From DATATB01 sp036268995 (GTDB taxonomy: Bacteria; Planctomycetota; Planctomycetia; Pirellulales; PNKZ01), in assembly GCA_036268995.1 (NCBI GenBank), contig DATATB010000024.1, forward strand, positions 1 through 40,925: DNA of 40,925 nt. The letters run 5' to 3'. Position 1 is the stretch's first letter; every line of letters starts with the position of its first letter. Positions 25,351 through 33,762 of the stretch are shown here, one piece after another. Both the position numbers and the translations under genes were made by a program. The notes beneath the pieces are model-generated. The model was not told where the DNA came from and searched no databases. It saw only the letters and a list, made by a program, of their open reading frames with translations.

Positions 25351-26388
25351 TCACGGGTTGCCTTTGTTTTCGCCTGGTTCCGTGTCGGCAATCCGCTTCA
25401 ATGCTTCGAGAACGTCGGGCGACACTTCGAGGTTCCGCAACTCGTCGAGCTGTTCCAGTCCGGCCGCCGGCTTGCCGCCTGAGACATGATGCGGCAATGC
25501 GTCTGCCGAACCGCGTCGCCGCGGCAACACAAAGACCAAAAGCAACGCCGCCGCAAACAGGGCCACGGTCGCGCCCCAGGCCAGTTGTTTCCAATCGATC
25601 GGTTGCGGCCCGGCCGCTTGCGGCTTCGGAGTCCAGTCCACGCTCTCAGCCAGGACCAGCGGGGCCAGCAGCATCGTGCGGTCTTTGGCGGCGTAGGCCA
25701 TGCGCTTGAAATAAAAACCGGTGGCTTCGACCTGCTCGTCCAAATGCTCGCCGCGCGGAAACGCTTTGGGCAGATCGAGACACTCGATCACGATCGGGTT
25801 GGTGCCATCGTCCTGCGGTTGGAGCCAAAGCTGGAACAGCTCGCGCACGCCGGCATCATTTTCGCCGGCCGGCATTTCGATCACGCCGTGCACATGGCCG
25901 CGTACGGTAACGAGCTGTCCGCGAAAGCTTTCTGGCTGTTGGAGCAATTGCACAAACGCCGGCGTGCCTAGCGAAGCTTCGGTTAATGCCCGCGGATCGG
26001 CGCGACGCGCCACGCTTAATAGTTGGAACATGGCCGGCAACTCAGCCTGCCGCAGGGGAGTATCGTCGCGAATCTCCGACAATAATTTGGCATCGATGCC
26101 CGCGAACAGCTTTCCGGACTTCGGCACCGCGGCCGCTTGCGGCTTTCGGGCTACAATCACGCCGTCCTCCGCGCGGCGCGGCTTCAAACGGGTATCGACG
26201 GCTGCATTCTGGGCGCCTGCCCGCCTGCGGTTGAGCTGGCCGAGCCAATTCCAGTTCTTGGGATCGGCCGCATAAAACACCGCCGCCAGCACCATGCCGG
26301 CCATCAACATCAGCAGCAGCAAACGCCGCTGCTGGCCGCGGCCCAGATAGTTGGGGGCCGACCAGCGGTTGTGACCGAAATCCAGCAA
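25351..26388 (-). CDS. Membrane protein related to the next gene, one copy of the FYFK domain
   Basis: 345 residues, TTG start 26388 preceded by GAAGG. TM1 is at residues 22-40 (LLLLMLMAGMVLAAVFYAA), then a Lys/Arg-rich linker, the domain FRGQLVTVRGHVHGV ... ELFQLWLQ ... NPIVIECLDLPKAFP ... ATGFYFKRMAY, and a second TM (about 270-290, LAWGATVALFAAALLLVFVL), with a C-terminal helix. The domain matches both copies in the downstream protein. Stop TGA overlaps a GTG in the next frame (GTGA), a hint of translational coupling. Function unknown. Confidence 0.78.
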   Translation of the reverse strand: MLDFGHNRWSAPNYLGRGQQRRLLLLMLMAGMVLAAVFYAADPKNWNWLGQLNRRRAGAQNAAVDTRLKPRRAEDGVIVARKPQAAAVPKSGKLFAGIDAKLLSEIRDDTPLRQAELPAMFQLLSVARRADPRALTEASLGTPAFVQLLQQPESFRGQLVTVRGHVHGVIEMPAGENDAGVRELFQLWLQPQDDGTNPIVIECLDLPKAFPRGEHLDEQVEATGFYFKRMAYAAKDRTMLLAPLVLAESVDWTPKPQAAGPQPIDWKQLAWGATVALFAAALLLVFVLPRRRGSADALPHHVSGGKPAAGLEQLDELRNLEVSPDVLEALKRIADTEPGENKGNP

Positions 26389-26524
26389 AGCGAAGCGCCT
26401 TCTCGCAAAAGTTCAGTTTGTCGGGCCGCGGCGCGACCAATGCTGCGCCATGCGTTTTATTCTATCGCACAGCTCCCACGGCCAGCAATTGAAGCCCGAC
26501 GACTGGTGCGACGGTCATCGTCGA

Positions 26525-26821
26525 TCAACGCGCGTCGCGGACCTCGACGTGATCCACCTTTCCATCGCGAAACGTGATGCCCGTCCCGCCTCCCAGCCAG
26601 CCGACGTAGTAGATCCACAATCCATTAGGATCTTGCTCATCGCCGACTTCGGGCGGACCGTACCGCTCTTGAACCTGCTGCATGGTCAGACCAATCAGAT
26701 GATCCGCTCCGACTTGCCTAGGCAGGCCGAGATAGGGACGAAGGATCGACAGCCCTACGACTAAGGCCAATACCAGCGAGCCAACAAGCAACGTCGAGCG
26801 TTTCAGCAGGATGCGCCGCAT
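26525..26821 (-). CDS. Small BamE/SmpA-like membrane-anchored protein
   Basis: 98 residues from ATG 26821. N-terminal TM or signal anchor (STLLVGSLVLALVVGLSIL), then ADHLIGLTMQQVQERYGPP, LWIYYVGWLGGGTGITF and a final strand KVDHVEVRDAR. The order small helix (GLT-x(2)-V-x(2)-RYGPP), then beta strands, resembles the SmpA/OmlA (BamE) fold, so it may bind envelope proteins; that is an inference from the pattern. It follows the WD40 gene by 51 bases on the same strand, likely one operon. Confidence 0.65.
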   Translation of the reverse strand: MRRILLKRSTLLVGSLVLALVVGLSILRPYLGLPRQVGADHLIGLTMQQVQERYGPPEVGDEQDPNGLWIYYVGWLGGGTGITFRDGKVDHVEVRDAR

Positions 26822-26872
26822 GTACAAGCACTCTCGATTTGCAGGCAGATCGTGCGGGCTAGCGGATACGGC

Positions 26873-29014
26873 TTACTTGGTGAAACGGACCTGGGTCGGC
26901 GTGTTTTTCAAACGATATTTCGACGCGAAATCGGCCACGCTGAGCATCGCCTGTTCCTTCTCGGTTTGCAGCACAAACAGGAAGTCGGGCTCAAAAGCCT
27001 TGTCCAGCCGATAATTGCCGCTGGAGCTCAGCAGCACGATGTGGTCCTGCTCCTCGAGAATCATTCCGCGCAGTTGCACGGTGTTGGCATCCCAGAAACG
27101 GACGGTGCCGTCGTGCGAGCCGGCAATCAGGCTTTGACCGTTGGGCGCCCAGGTCACGTATTTAATTTGCGCCAGCGTCACCAGCGTTTGCAGCAATCGT
27201 CCATCCACCCACGACCAGACCTGCGTGCCGTAGCTGCTGGAGCCGGCCAGCATCAGCATGCTGCCGTCGGGAGACCAGGCCACCGACAGCACGTAGCGTA
27301 CGCTGGCGGCGAAGCGCGGCGCCTCTTGCTGGATGAGCTGGCCGTTGCCGGTTTGCCAGAACCGGGTCATCACTTCGCTGGTGCCGCCGGCCAGGATCGA
27401 GCCGTCGGGACTAAACGCCAGCGACAACACCGGCTGGATCGTGCGGATGTCGTGCGCGAGCTGCTGCTTGTCGGCGTTCCAGAGGCGAATCGTGCCGTCG
27501 CCGCTGCCGGAGGCCAGCAGATTGCCGCGCGGCGACCAGACCAGGTGCGTGACGGGCTTGGTATGGCCTTCGAGCTTTCCGACTTCCTTGCCTTGCGCGT
27601 TCCAGAGCAGCACGCGATTGTCCGATCCGCCCGAGGCCAGCGTTTTGCCATCGGGCGACCAGGCTACGCAATGCACCGGCGCTTGATGGCCGCCCAGGGC
27701 GTGCAGTTGTTTCCCCGTGGCTGCTTCCCACAGCCGCACCGTTTTGTCGTAGCTGCCCGAAGCCAGCACCTTGCCGTCGCGCGTCCAGGAAACCGATGAG
27801 ATCGTGGACGTATGGCCTTCGAGTTTCGAAATCGCCTTGGCCGTGCCAACATCCCACAGCGAAAGATCTTTGGTGCCCACGCCCACGACGATCGGCTTGC
27901 CGTGCGTCCAGACGGGCGCGAGTACCCGGGCCACGTGATGATCGAACAGCTTCTTGGCATCGCCGGGCAGCCAGCCAGAGATATTCGTCGTGCCGCGGGC
28001 GACGAGCTGGTCCTGCTGGCGCCAGACGAGGTCCGGACCGCTCGTCGTGAACGATTTGAGCAGCTTGGCCGTTTCGGGATTCCAGAGCTGCGCAGCGCCG
28101 CCCGAGTTGGTGGTGCAGAGTAGTTTGCCGTCGGGCGACCAAGCCGCGCCATAGCCGCTGGCGGCCAACGTGTGCAGCAGCTTGCCGCCGGGAATTTCGT
28201 AGATCATGGTCTGGGAGACATCGCCGACCAGCAGCTTCTTGCCGTCCGGCGACCAGCGAACGCAATAGTGGGGCGTGGTCGGCTCACCGACCGCGTCGGT
28301 CGTTTTGTGGCTCGATACGTCCACGACGGTCACCGGCCCCTGCACGATACTGGCCGCCACGCGATCTCCCTCGGGCGACCAGTCGATGGACAACACGTCC
28401 TGGCCGGTTTCGAGCACGATGACTTCCGCGTCCGTGGCCGCGGTCCACAGCCACAGCCAGCCGCTATGATCGCCCGCGGCCAGCAGCCGTGTTCCGTCGG
28501 GCGACCAGGCCACGCGGCCGGCATAGCCCTTGGGAGTTTTGAACTTGCGCAGCGGCATGCCGGTATGCGCGTTCCACAGCCGAATGGTTGCGTCCCACCC
28601 GCCCGCCGATGCCAGCGTGTCGCCGTCGGGCGACCACGACAGGCTATGGACGTAGCTGTCGTGCCCGACAAGTATCCGCATCAGATTGCCGCTGAGCGAT
28701 TCCCAAATGCGAATCACGCCGTCCAGCCCGCCGGTGGCCACCTGTTTGCCATCGGGGCTCACGGCCATCGAGATCAGCGAGCCGCGATGCTGCCGCGTGT
28801 CGATAGTCCAAGAGATCGCGCCGGGCAATCGCGGCGGCTCGGGCACCAGGGCGCGGGCGCTCAGCGGCTTGCCCGGCTCGATGGTGAGCGGCTCGGACTT
28901 GATGGCCACGGGCTTGGCCGTCGCGGCTACGGTAACTGCCGGTGCCGCCAGCGATAGGCCTAACGCCCAAATGCAAACTCCCGCCGCAATGGCCCTTCGA
29001 TTGATGCTGTCCAT
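26873..29014 (-). CDS. Secreted WD40-repeat protein, about 13-14 blades
   Basis: About 713 residues. A signal peptide (MDSINRRAIAAGVCIWALGL, then AAPAVTVAA) is followed by about 13-14 WD40 units, for example SWSPDGDTLASAGGWD, AWSPDGKTLASGGSDN, VWSPRGNLLASGSGDG and TWAPNGQSLIAGSHDG, spaced roughly 40-45 residues. This count fits two seven-bladed propellers in tandem. It is a protein-binding scaffold outside the cytoplasm. ATG 29014 is favoured because the signal peptide starts there; the frame runs to 29143 without a ribosome site. The C-terminal end (FASKYRLKNTPTQVRF) lies beyond the propeller. Confidence 0.88.
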   Translation of the reverse strand: MDSINRRAIAAGVCIWALGLSLAAPAVTVAATAKPVAIKSEPLTIEPGKPLSARALVPEPPRLPGAISWTIDTRQHRGSLISMAVSPDGKQVATGGLDGVIRIWESLSGNLMRILVGHDSYVHSLSWSPDGDTLASAGGWDATIRLWNAHTGMPLRKFKTPKGYAGRVAWSPDGTRLLAAGDHSGWLWLWTAATDAEVIVLETGQDVLSIDWSPEGDRVAASIVQGPVTVVDVSSHKTTDAVGEPTTPHYCVRWSPDGKKLLVGDVSQTMIYEIPGGKLLHTLAASGYGAAWSPDGKLLCTTNSGGAAQLWNPETAKLLKSFTTSGPDLVWRQQDQLVARGTTNISGWLPGDAKKLFDHHVARVLAPVWTHGKPIVVGVGTKDLSLWDVGTAKAISKLEGHTSTISSVSWTRDGKVLASGSYDKTVRLWEAATGKQLHALGGHQAPVHCVAWSPDGKTLASGGSDNRVLLWNAQGKEVGKLEGHTKPVTHLVWSPRGNLLASGSGDGTIRLWNADKQQLAHDIRTIQPVLSLAFSPDGSILAGGTSEVMTRFWQTGNGQLIQQEAPRFAASVRYVLSVAWSPDGSMLMLAGSSSYGTQVWSWVDGRLLQTLVTLAQIKYVTWAPNGQSLIAGSHDGTVRFWDANTVQLRGMILEEQDHIVLLSSSGNYRLDKAFEPDFLFVLQTEKEQAMLSVADFASKYRLKNTPTQVRFTK

Positions 29015-29103
29015 CCCAGGTGTCCTCGCAATGGTGTACGTCCGACCTGCCCCCAATTGTCTGACACCGGCGTGGCGACTGCAACGCGCTTTGCGGCGGC
29101 TGC

Positions 29104-29181
29104 GTAGGCCCGGCGAGCCGAGCCGGGCGGGGGCTTGTGCCAAGCGTTGGCCCTTGGTCCCGCTCGGCTCGTGGGACCTGC
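29104..29181. repeat. REP-like family C, inverted pair
   Basis: Plus unit 29104-29129: GTA, stem GGCCCGGC, loop GAGCCGA, GCCGGGCg. Minus unit 29181-29156: GCA head, GGTCCCAC, loop GAGCCGA, GCGGGACC (one mismatched pair). The 360-base gap between the divergent WD40 and response-regulator genes holds this pair and no gene. It is the second locus of family C. Confidence 0.75.
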
Positions 29182-29374
29182 GGTCGCAGCCTCGTGAGAA
29201 CTCCGGCGCGCAGCCGGTGATTTGGTGGATTTACCCCAATCGTCTCTGACCCTTCGCGTGCCGAAAACCCCATCCAGCCGCCACGGGGTCTGACAAAAGC
29301 TAGAGTTTGGCGCCCGCCTGCCACACGTGCAAAACGCGGAAACCGACCCGTTTTTAACAAAAAGAGTCTTGCGG

Positions 29375-29818
29375 ATGATTACCGACTCGCTCGTGATCGT
29401 ATTGGCCGAGGATGATCCCGGCCATGCCCAGCTCGTGCAGCGCAACTTGCAGCGGGCGGGCATCGCCAACGAAATCGTGCATGTCTCCGACGGCCAGGAG
29501 GCACTGGACTACGTTCACCGCCAAGGGAGCTACCAGCAGCGGCTCGCTAAACCCATCTTGCTGCTGTTGGATATCAACATGCCGCGGGTCGACGGTGTCG
29601 AGGTGCTCCGGCAGGTCAAACAGCACGAATTATTGGCCAAAATCCCGATCATCATGCTGACCACGACCGACGACCCGCGCGAAATCGACCGCTGCTACGA
29701 GCTGGGGTGCAACGTGTACATCACTAAGCCGGTCGAGTACGAGGCACTGGTCGAGGCCATCCGGCGGCTGGGGCTGCTGTTGCAAATCGTCAAGCTGCCG
29801 GCCGAGGCGCAAAAATAA
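29375..29818 (+). CDS. Rcp1-like stand-alone response regulator
   Basis: 147 residues, only a receiver domain: LAEDDPGHAQLVQ, phospho-Asp66 in LLLDINMPRVDG, MLTTTDDPREI and NVYITKPV. The H-A-x-L-V-x-R-N motif after the acidic pair and the long loop with YQQRLAKP are typical of the phytochrome-partner Rcp1 type. No kinase lies next to it, so the partner is unknown. ATG 29375 chosen; GTG 29327 is in frame. A strong terminator follows, so it is monocistronic. Confidence 0.87.
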   Translation: MITDSLVIVLAEDDPGHAQLVQRNLQRAGIANEIVHVSDGQEALDYVHRQGSYQQRLAKPILLLLDINMPRVDGVEVLRQVKQHELLAKIPIIMLTTTDDPREIDRCYELGCNVYITKPVEYEALVEAIRRLGLLLQIVKLPAEAQK

Positions 29819-29867
29819 GCGGCCCCCACGGACCGCAGGCCGTGGAGTTGAGGTGGGGGGCTTTTTT
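29819..29867 (+). terminator. Rho-independent terminator after the response regulator
   Basis: Outer stem GGCCCCCAC / GTGGGGGGC with an inner CACGG / CCGTG hairpin, then TTTTTT. It starts directly after the stop codon. Confidence 0.8.
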
Positions 29868-29910
29868 CGGCAGGACAAAGGCAAATCAGGTCGCCTTGTA
29901 CTGGCCCCGT

Positions 29911-29919
29911 TGATACAAT
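29911..29919 (+). promoter_or_regulatory. Candidate extended -10 promoter
   Basis: TGATACAAT (TGn plus TACAAT) about 95 bases before the start at 30015. No good -35. The surrounding 14-mer is identical to that at 22191-22204. Confidence 0.35.
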
Positions 29920-30014
29920 CGGTGGCACGTGCGGCTGGCCGTGGGGCCGGCCGGCTACCACTTCCTGTCCAAGTCTGGACACCTGAATTGCTTTAATTCG
30001 AAAGCAGTCTTGCC

Positions 30015-31397
30015 ATGCTCTCTGCCTTCCTTTCGCTTGTCGCCATGTTGCCGATGGCTGCGGACCTTCCCGATGCGGCTACGGCCGGCATGCAGCTGAC
30101 CTATCGGGGGACGGTGGCCGAAATGCGTCGCGACCGCCCGCCGGCCCAGCCAGCCAAGAGCTTTGATCTCACGCTGCTGGTGGCCGAGACCGGCGAGGCC
30201 GGCAGCCAACTGGATTGGCTGGTCGATGAGCGCGGCGCGGGCGGATGGCCCTGGTTGGAGCGCTTCGGCCGTCTGGCCTTGGACGCCAAGAGCCGCCCTG
30301 TCGGGCCTCTGGGGCCCGCCCTGTTGTATGACTATGGGGCTGGTAAATCGGTCATCGGCCTGCTGCCCCCATTGTTCGAGGCGCCGCAAACTTTGGAAAT
30401 CGGCGCGACGTGGGAACAGGACGGCCTGAAGTACGAAGTCGAATCCGCCCGCAAGCTGGGCGAATATGACTGTTGGCAAATCTCGGCCGAAAACAACTTC
30501 GGCCCCAAACGCACGCTCTGGGTCGGCAAGGGTTCGCCGGTGGTCGCCGGATACGACGAACGCGTGTTCATGGACCGCGGCTCGGAGTATCAGCTCTCCG
30601 TGCGCTTGATCGGCACCGAGCAATTGTCCGACGTCGAATTCCAGAACACCAAGCGCGGCTACCATGCGCTGCTGGCCTTGCGCGCCAGGCTCAAGCGAGC
30701 GCCGCGCTCGCAAGTCGAAGAAATCGCCGCCGACCAGCGCGACGTGGTCAACGAGCAGCTCACTCAGCTCGAACAACAGCTCACGCGCGGCGCCCTGGCG
30801 AAATTGGTGCGCGGCGCCATGCATGACATGCAGCAGCAATCGGGCCGGGCCGATGCGCTGGCCAATCTCACCGAGCAGCATCTGGGCAAGCCCGTCGAGA
30901 AGTTCTCGATCTCGGGGTTGAACGACGACCGGCTGACCGAAGGCGAATTGGCCGATAAGGTGACCGTGCTGCACTTCTGGGACTATCGCGACGAACCGCT
31001 CAAGGAGCCCTACGGCCAGGTCGGATATCTCGAATTTCTGCACAATCGACGCAAAGGCGACGGGGTCAAGGTGTTCGGCGTCGCCGTCGATGGCCGGCTC
31101 AACAACGATCAAACGCGCAAAGCGGCGACGGCCAGCGTCCGCAAGCTGCGTAACTTCATGAACCTCACGTATCCGGTGTTGCTGGACGACGGGACGCTGC
31201 TCAAGCAGTTCGGCGACCCGCGCGTGGCCGGGGCCAACTTGCCGCTGTTCGTGGTCATCGGCCCCGACGGCACCGTCGTACACCATCACGTCGGCTACTA
31301 CGCCGTCGACCGCCAGGACGGGCTGAAGGAACTCGACGCCGTGGTGGCGGAGTTGCTCAAACCGGCGGAAGCGGAGGCGGATAAGAGTGAAAAGTGA
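30015..31397 (+). CDS. Secreted protein with C-terminal thioredoxin-like domain lacking the CxxC
   Basis: 460 residues. Residues 1-16 are a signal peptide. An N-terminal domain (about 25-215) of beta type is followed by a coiled-coil linker (about 215-290) and a TlpA/AhpC-like domain (about 300-450): EKFSISGLNDDRL, VTVLHFWDYRDEPLKE at residues 320-330, VFGVAVDG, YPVLLDDG and LPLFVVIGPDGTVVHHHVG. In the usual FWA-x-WCxxC place it reads HFWDYRDEP, so no redox cysteines exist, while the cis-Pro (LPLF) region is kept. It may bind rather than reduce partners. ATG 30015 has no strong ribosome site. Its last codons lie in the start of repeat F. Confidence 0.8.
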   Translation: MLSAFLSLVAMLPMAADLPDAATAGMQLTYRGTVAEMRRDRPPAQPAKSFDLTLLVAETGEAGSQLDWLVDERGAGGWPWLERFGRLALDAKSRPVGPLGPALLYDYGAGKSVIGLLPPLFEAPQTLEIGATWEQDGLKYEVESARKLGEYDCWQISAENNFGPKRTLWVGKGSPVVAGYDERVFMDRGSEYQLSVRLIGTEQLSDVEFQNTKRGYHALLALRARLKRAPRSQVEEIAADQRDVVNEQLTQLEQQLTRGALAKLVRGAMHDMQQQSGRADALANLTEQHLGKPVEKFSISGLNDDRLTEGELADKVTVLHFWDYRDEPLKEPYGQVGYLEFLHNRRKGDGVKVFGVAVDGRLNNDQTRKAATASVRKLRNFMNLTYPVLLDDGTLLKQFGDPRVAGANLPLFVVIGPDGTVVHHHVGYYAVDRQDGLKELDAVVAELLKPAEAEADKSEK

Positions 31398-31490
31398 ATA
31401 GTGAAAAGTGGAAAGTGAACAATGGACGCGACGGACCTTTTGCACTTTCGCATTTCATTTTTCACTATTCACTTTGCACTTTTCACTTCC
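31385..31490. repeat. AGTGAAA-type short repeats in an inverted arrangement (family F)
   Basis: Plus arm 31385-31419 has GTGAAAAGTG, AATAGTGAAAAGTG and AAAGTGAAC; the reverse complement recurs at 31451-31490 (TTTTCACTATTCACTTT, CACTTTTCACTT). The unit is about seven bases (AGTGAAA or AGTGAAT). It lies between convergent genes, overlaps the last four codons of the upstream gene and may act as a bidirectional terminator. Confidence 0.75.
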
Positions 31491-31491
31491 T

Positions 31492-32322
31492 TCAGGCTCC
31501 CGGCGGCGGCTCGACCAGTTCGTTGGAGCCGCCGAGCAGCTCGAGCACCTCGTCGAGTAGTTGACCGTTGGTCGCGACGCTTTCGCCGGCATGAATCGTG
31601 GGATTGCCGGACCAGTCGGTAAAGGTGCCGCCGGCTTGCTCCAGGATGGGCTGCAAGGCGGCGCAGTCCCAGACGTTCATCTTGGGATCGACCATGGCTT
31701 CGGCGCGCCCGGTGGCCACCAGCAAATAGCCGTAGCAGTCGCCCCAGGTACGCGTGAGCCAGGCTTGGGATTGGATGCGTTGAAAGGCATCGGCGCGGCC
31801 GCGTTCGGAAAACGTGCGGATTTCGGAGGTGCAAAACAGGCCTTCGGCCAGCCGGCGCTTGGCCGAAACGCGTGCCGGCCGGGCTGCCTGGGCGCCGACC
31901 ACGTACCAGGCGCCAGCCCCTTCAGCCGCGTAGGCATATTCGTCGAGCGCCGGCATGACGATCACTCCCAACCGGCTGCGGCCTTCCAGTTCTACGCCTA
32001 CCAATGTGCCGTACAGCGGAACGCCGGACACGAACGACTTGGTGCCGTCGATGGGATCCAAGATCCAGCGGTAGCCCGACGTGCCTGGCTGCTCGCCGAA
32101 TTCTTCACCCAGAATGCCGTCATTGGGAAATGCGGCCGCGATCCGTTGGCGGAGGTGCTGCTCGGCCTCGCGGTCGGCGACCGTGACGGGCGAGGCATCG
32201 TGTTTCCACTGGACGGCCAGTCCTTCTTGCCGGAAGTAGTTCAGCGTCAACCGCCCGGCCTCGCGCGCGGCTTCGATGGCCAAGGCCTGGCGGTCGAGAA
32301 TTTCCTGTTGGGGTGCGGGCAT
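31492..32322 (-). CDS. hisN: Histidinol-phosphatase, inositol-monophosphatase family
   Basis: 276 residues of the IMPase superfamily. Metal motifs: LGEEFGE (Glu), WILDPIDGTKSF (DPIDGT) and NVWDCAALQPI (WDxAA). The family variant with SEIRTFSERGRADAFQRI and WGDCYGYLLVATG fits HisN-type histidinol-phosphate phosphatase rather than generic IMPase or CysQ, though the substrate is by sequence type only. It would perform the penultimate step of histidine synthesis in the cytoplasm. Start ATG 32322. No other his genes are in the window. Confidence 0.85.
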   Translation of the reverse strand: MPAPQQEILDRQALAIEAAREAGRLTLNYFRQEGLAVQWKHDASPVTVADREAEQHLRQRIAAAFPNDGILGEEFGEQPGTSGYRWILDPIDGTKSFVSGVPLYGTLVGVELEGRSRLGVIVMPALDEYAYAAEGAGAWYVVGAQAARPARVSAKRRLAEGLFCTSEIRTFSERGRADAFQRIQSQAWLTRTWGDCYGYLLVATGRAEAMVDPKMNVWDCAALQPILEQAGGTFTDWSGNPTIHAGESVATNGQLLDEVLELLGGSNELVEPPPGA

Positions 32323-32457
32323 AGAATGCGAAAAAAGTGGCGAAGGACGTCGCGCAGCAGCAGAAGAGCCTACACGGCAGCCCGCGGCCGGCCAAGCCGA
32401 TTTATCCCGCCCGAACGTTGGCCGCGCAGCTCGGGCCGCGCTCGCTCGCGGCGGGCC

Positions 32458-32868
32458 TTATTTTTCGCTCTCTTTGACGCCGAGCAGATCAGCCAGGCTG
32501 ACGCTGCCCAGCTCGCGCCGCGCCAAGGAGGCGACCCGCCCGAGCACCGCCGCCAGGCGGGCGTGATACCGGCTGGCCGCCGGCTGATTGACCTCGAGCG
32601 TGGCCACGATCGGGCCATCGATGGCCTCGATAATTTCGAGCAGCGAAATCTCGGCCGCTGACCGGCTCAGCCGGTAGCCGCCTTCCACCCCGCGGGTCGA
32701 CTGCAAGATGCCGTGTGTCACCAGCGTCCGCAGGATTTGGAGCAGGAAACGCTCTGGCAGCTTGCCGTCGGCGGCCAACTGGCTGCATGGCACGGGCCTG
32801 TCGCCGCTGGCTTGAGCCAAGCCAAGCGTAGCTTGAACCCCATAGGCCACAGTACGCGAAAACTTCAT
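32458..32868 (-). CDS. Rrf2-family transcriptional regulator
   Basis: 136 residues. Winged helix with MKFSRTVAYGVQATLGLA, PERFLLQILRTLVTHGIL and STRGVEGGYRLSR, the classical Rrf2 N-terminal signatures. The three-Cys iron-sulfur cluster of IscR/NsrR is absent (one Cys only, in VPCSQL), so it is not a conventional Fe-S sensor. Such regulators sense redox or metabolite signals; the target is unknown. It may control itself or the neighbouring hisN; a palindrome CTTAATACTAAG lies at 33022-33033, about 155 bases upstream. Confidence 0.85.
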   Translation of the reverse strand: MKFSRTVAYGVQATLGLAQASGDRPVPCSQLAADGKLPERFLLQILRTLVTHGILQSTRGVEGGYRLSRSAAEISLLEIIEAIDGPIVATLEVNQPAASRYHARLAAVLGRVASLARRELGSVSLADLLGVKESEK

Positions 32869-33091
32869 AAATCGTGGCCAAAACCGGCAGGGCTAATGCG
32901 GGAAGGTAATTCTGCCGCCCTGGCAGGCACATCGCCGACTAGGGCAGACGTCGAAAGATCCCGGGCGGGAACGTCTGCAAGCGACGCTATGAGAAGTTTG
33001 CCGGCGGCCCCACCCGACAGGCTTAATACTAAGTAAGTCTGCGGGGCAAACGCCCCCTTGTCAAGCGACTTCCATGTCGAGCTGACATAAC

Positions 33092-33143
33092 ATAAAGTCG
33101 CCGCTGGTGGTCACTTAAATGCCACCAGCGGCCACGACTTTAT
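33092..33143 (-). terminator. Strong hairpin downstream of lspA
   Basis: ATAAAGTCG-CCGCTGGTGG (33092-33110) pairs with CCACCAGCGG (33122-33131) and CGACTTTAT (33135-33143), about 19 pairs with a 3-base bulge. It lies 31 bases after the lspA stop (minus strand). It is almost symmetrical and lacks a long T-run, so its terminator role is inferred. The 305-base gap from 32869 to 33173 has no gene. Confidence 0.5.
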
Positions 33144-33173
33144 CATCCAGGGACGCGCCACCAGCAGGCGGGG

Positions 33174-33716
33174 TCAGCCGTCCTGGCGGGCAATACAGGC
33201 ATGGGACTGCGGGCTGTCGGCAGGGTGCATGATGGCCCCGTAAGCGATCATTCCCGCCCCGCATACCAACAGGCTGTCGGCGATATTGAAGTTCGGCCAG
33301 CGCCAGTCGTGGTACTGCAGGAGGATCCAATCCCGGACGGCCTGCTGGCCGTCGGGCGACCCGAATCCCAGCCGATCGTAGAGGTTGCCCAAAATACCAG
33401 CCATGACCGCCGCCAGCGCGATCGTGAGCCAGCGGTCCCGTGCTCCACCGGCGAAAAAGAGCCAATACAAAATGCCCACGGCGGCCACGATCGAAAGGCC
33501 GGAAAAGAGCCAGACTTGCCCCGGCCCAATACCGAACAGCGCACCGGGGTTAAGGCTGGTTTGCAGGCCGACGAAATTGCCGCAAATCCACCAGGTCTGT
33601 CCCCCCGGCGGGCCGAGCTTGTCGAAGATCCAACTCTTGGTGGCCAGGTCGGCGCCGCATCCAGCGACGACGATCGAGGCAAACAACACGAAATGACTGA
33701 CCGGCGCCGCCTTCAT
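33174..33716 (-). CDS. lspA: Lipoprotein signal peptidase II
   Basis: 180 residues with four TM segments. The catalytic aspartates lie in GNLYDRLGFG and NFNIADSLL, the signature boxes of LspA; the TM1 box DLATKSWIF is present too. It cleaves prolipoproteins before the lipid-modified cysteine in the inner membrane; several lipoprotein substrates are encoded in this window. It follows the DksA-like gene by 46 bases on the same strand, and both are likely driven from 34198-34226. Confidence 0.93.
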   Translation of the reverse strand: MKAAPVSHFVLFASIVVAGCGADLATKSWIFDKLGPPGGQTWWICGNFVGLQTSLNPGALFGIGPGQVWLFSGLSIVAAVGILYWLFFAGGARDRWLTIALAAVMAGILGNLYDRLGFGSPDGQQAVRDWILLQYHDWRWPNFNIADSLLVCGAGMIAYGAIMHPADSPQSHACIARQDG

Positions 33717-33762
33717 GGTCTTGTCGCCTTCCGTTTAAGCGAAGCAGTCGCGGCCAGGCGTC

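Noticed and set aside
33022..33033. CTTAATACTAAG as Rrf2 operator
   Set aside because: Only a CTTA/TAAG half-palindrome, 155 bases from the gene; too weak to list as a site.
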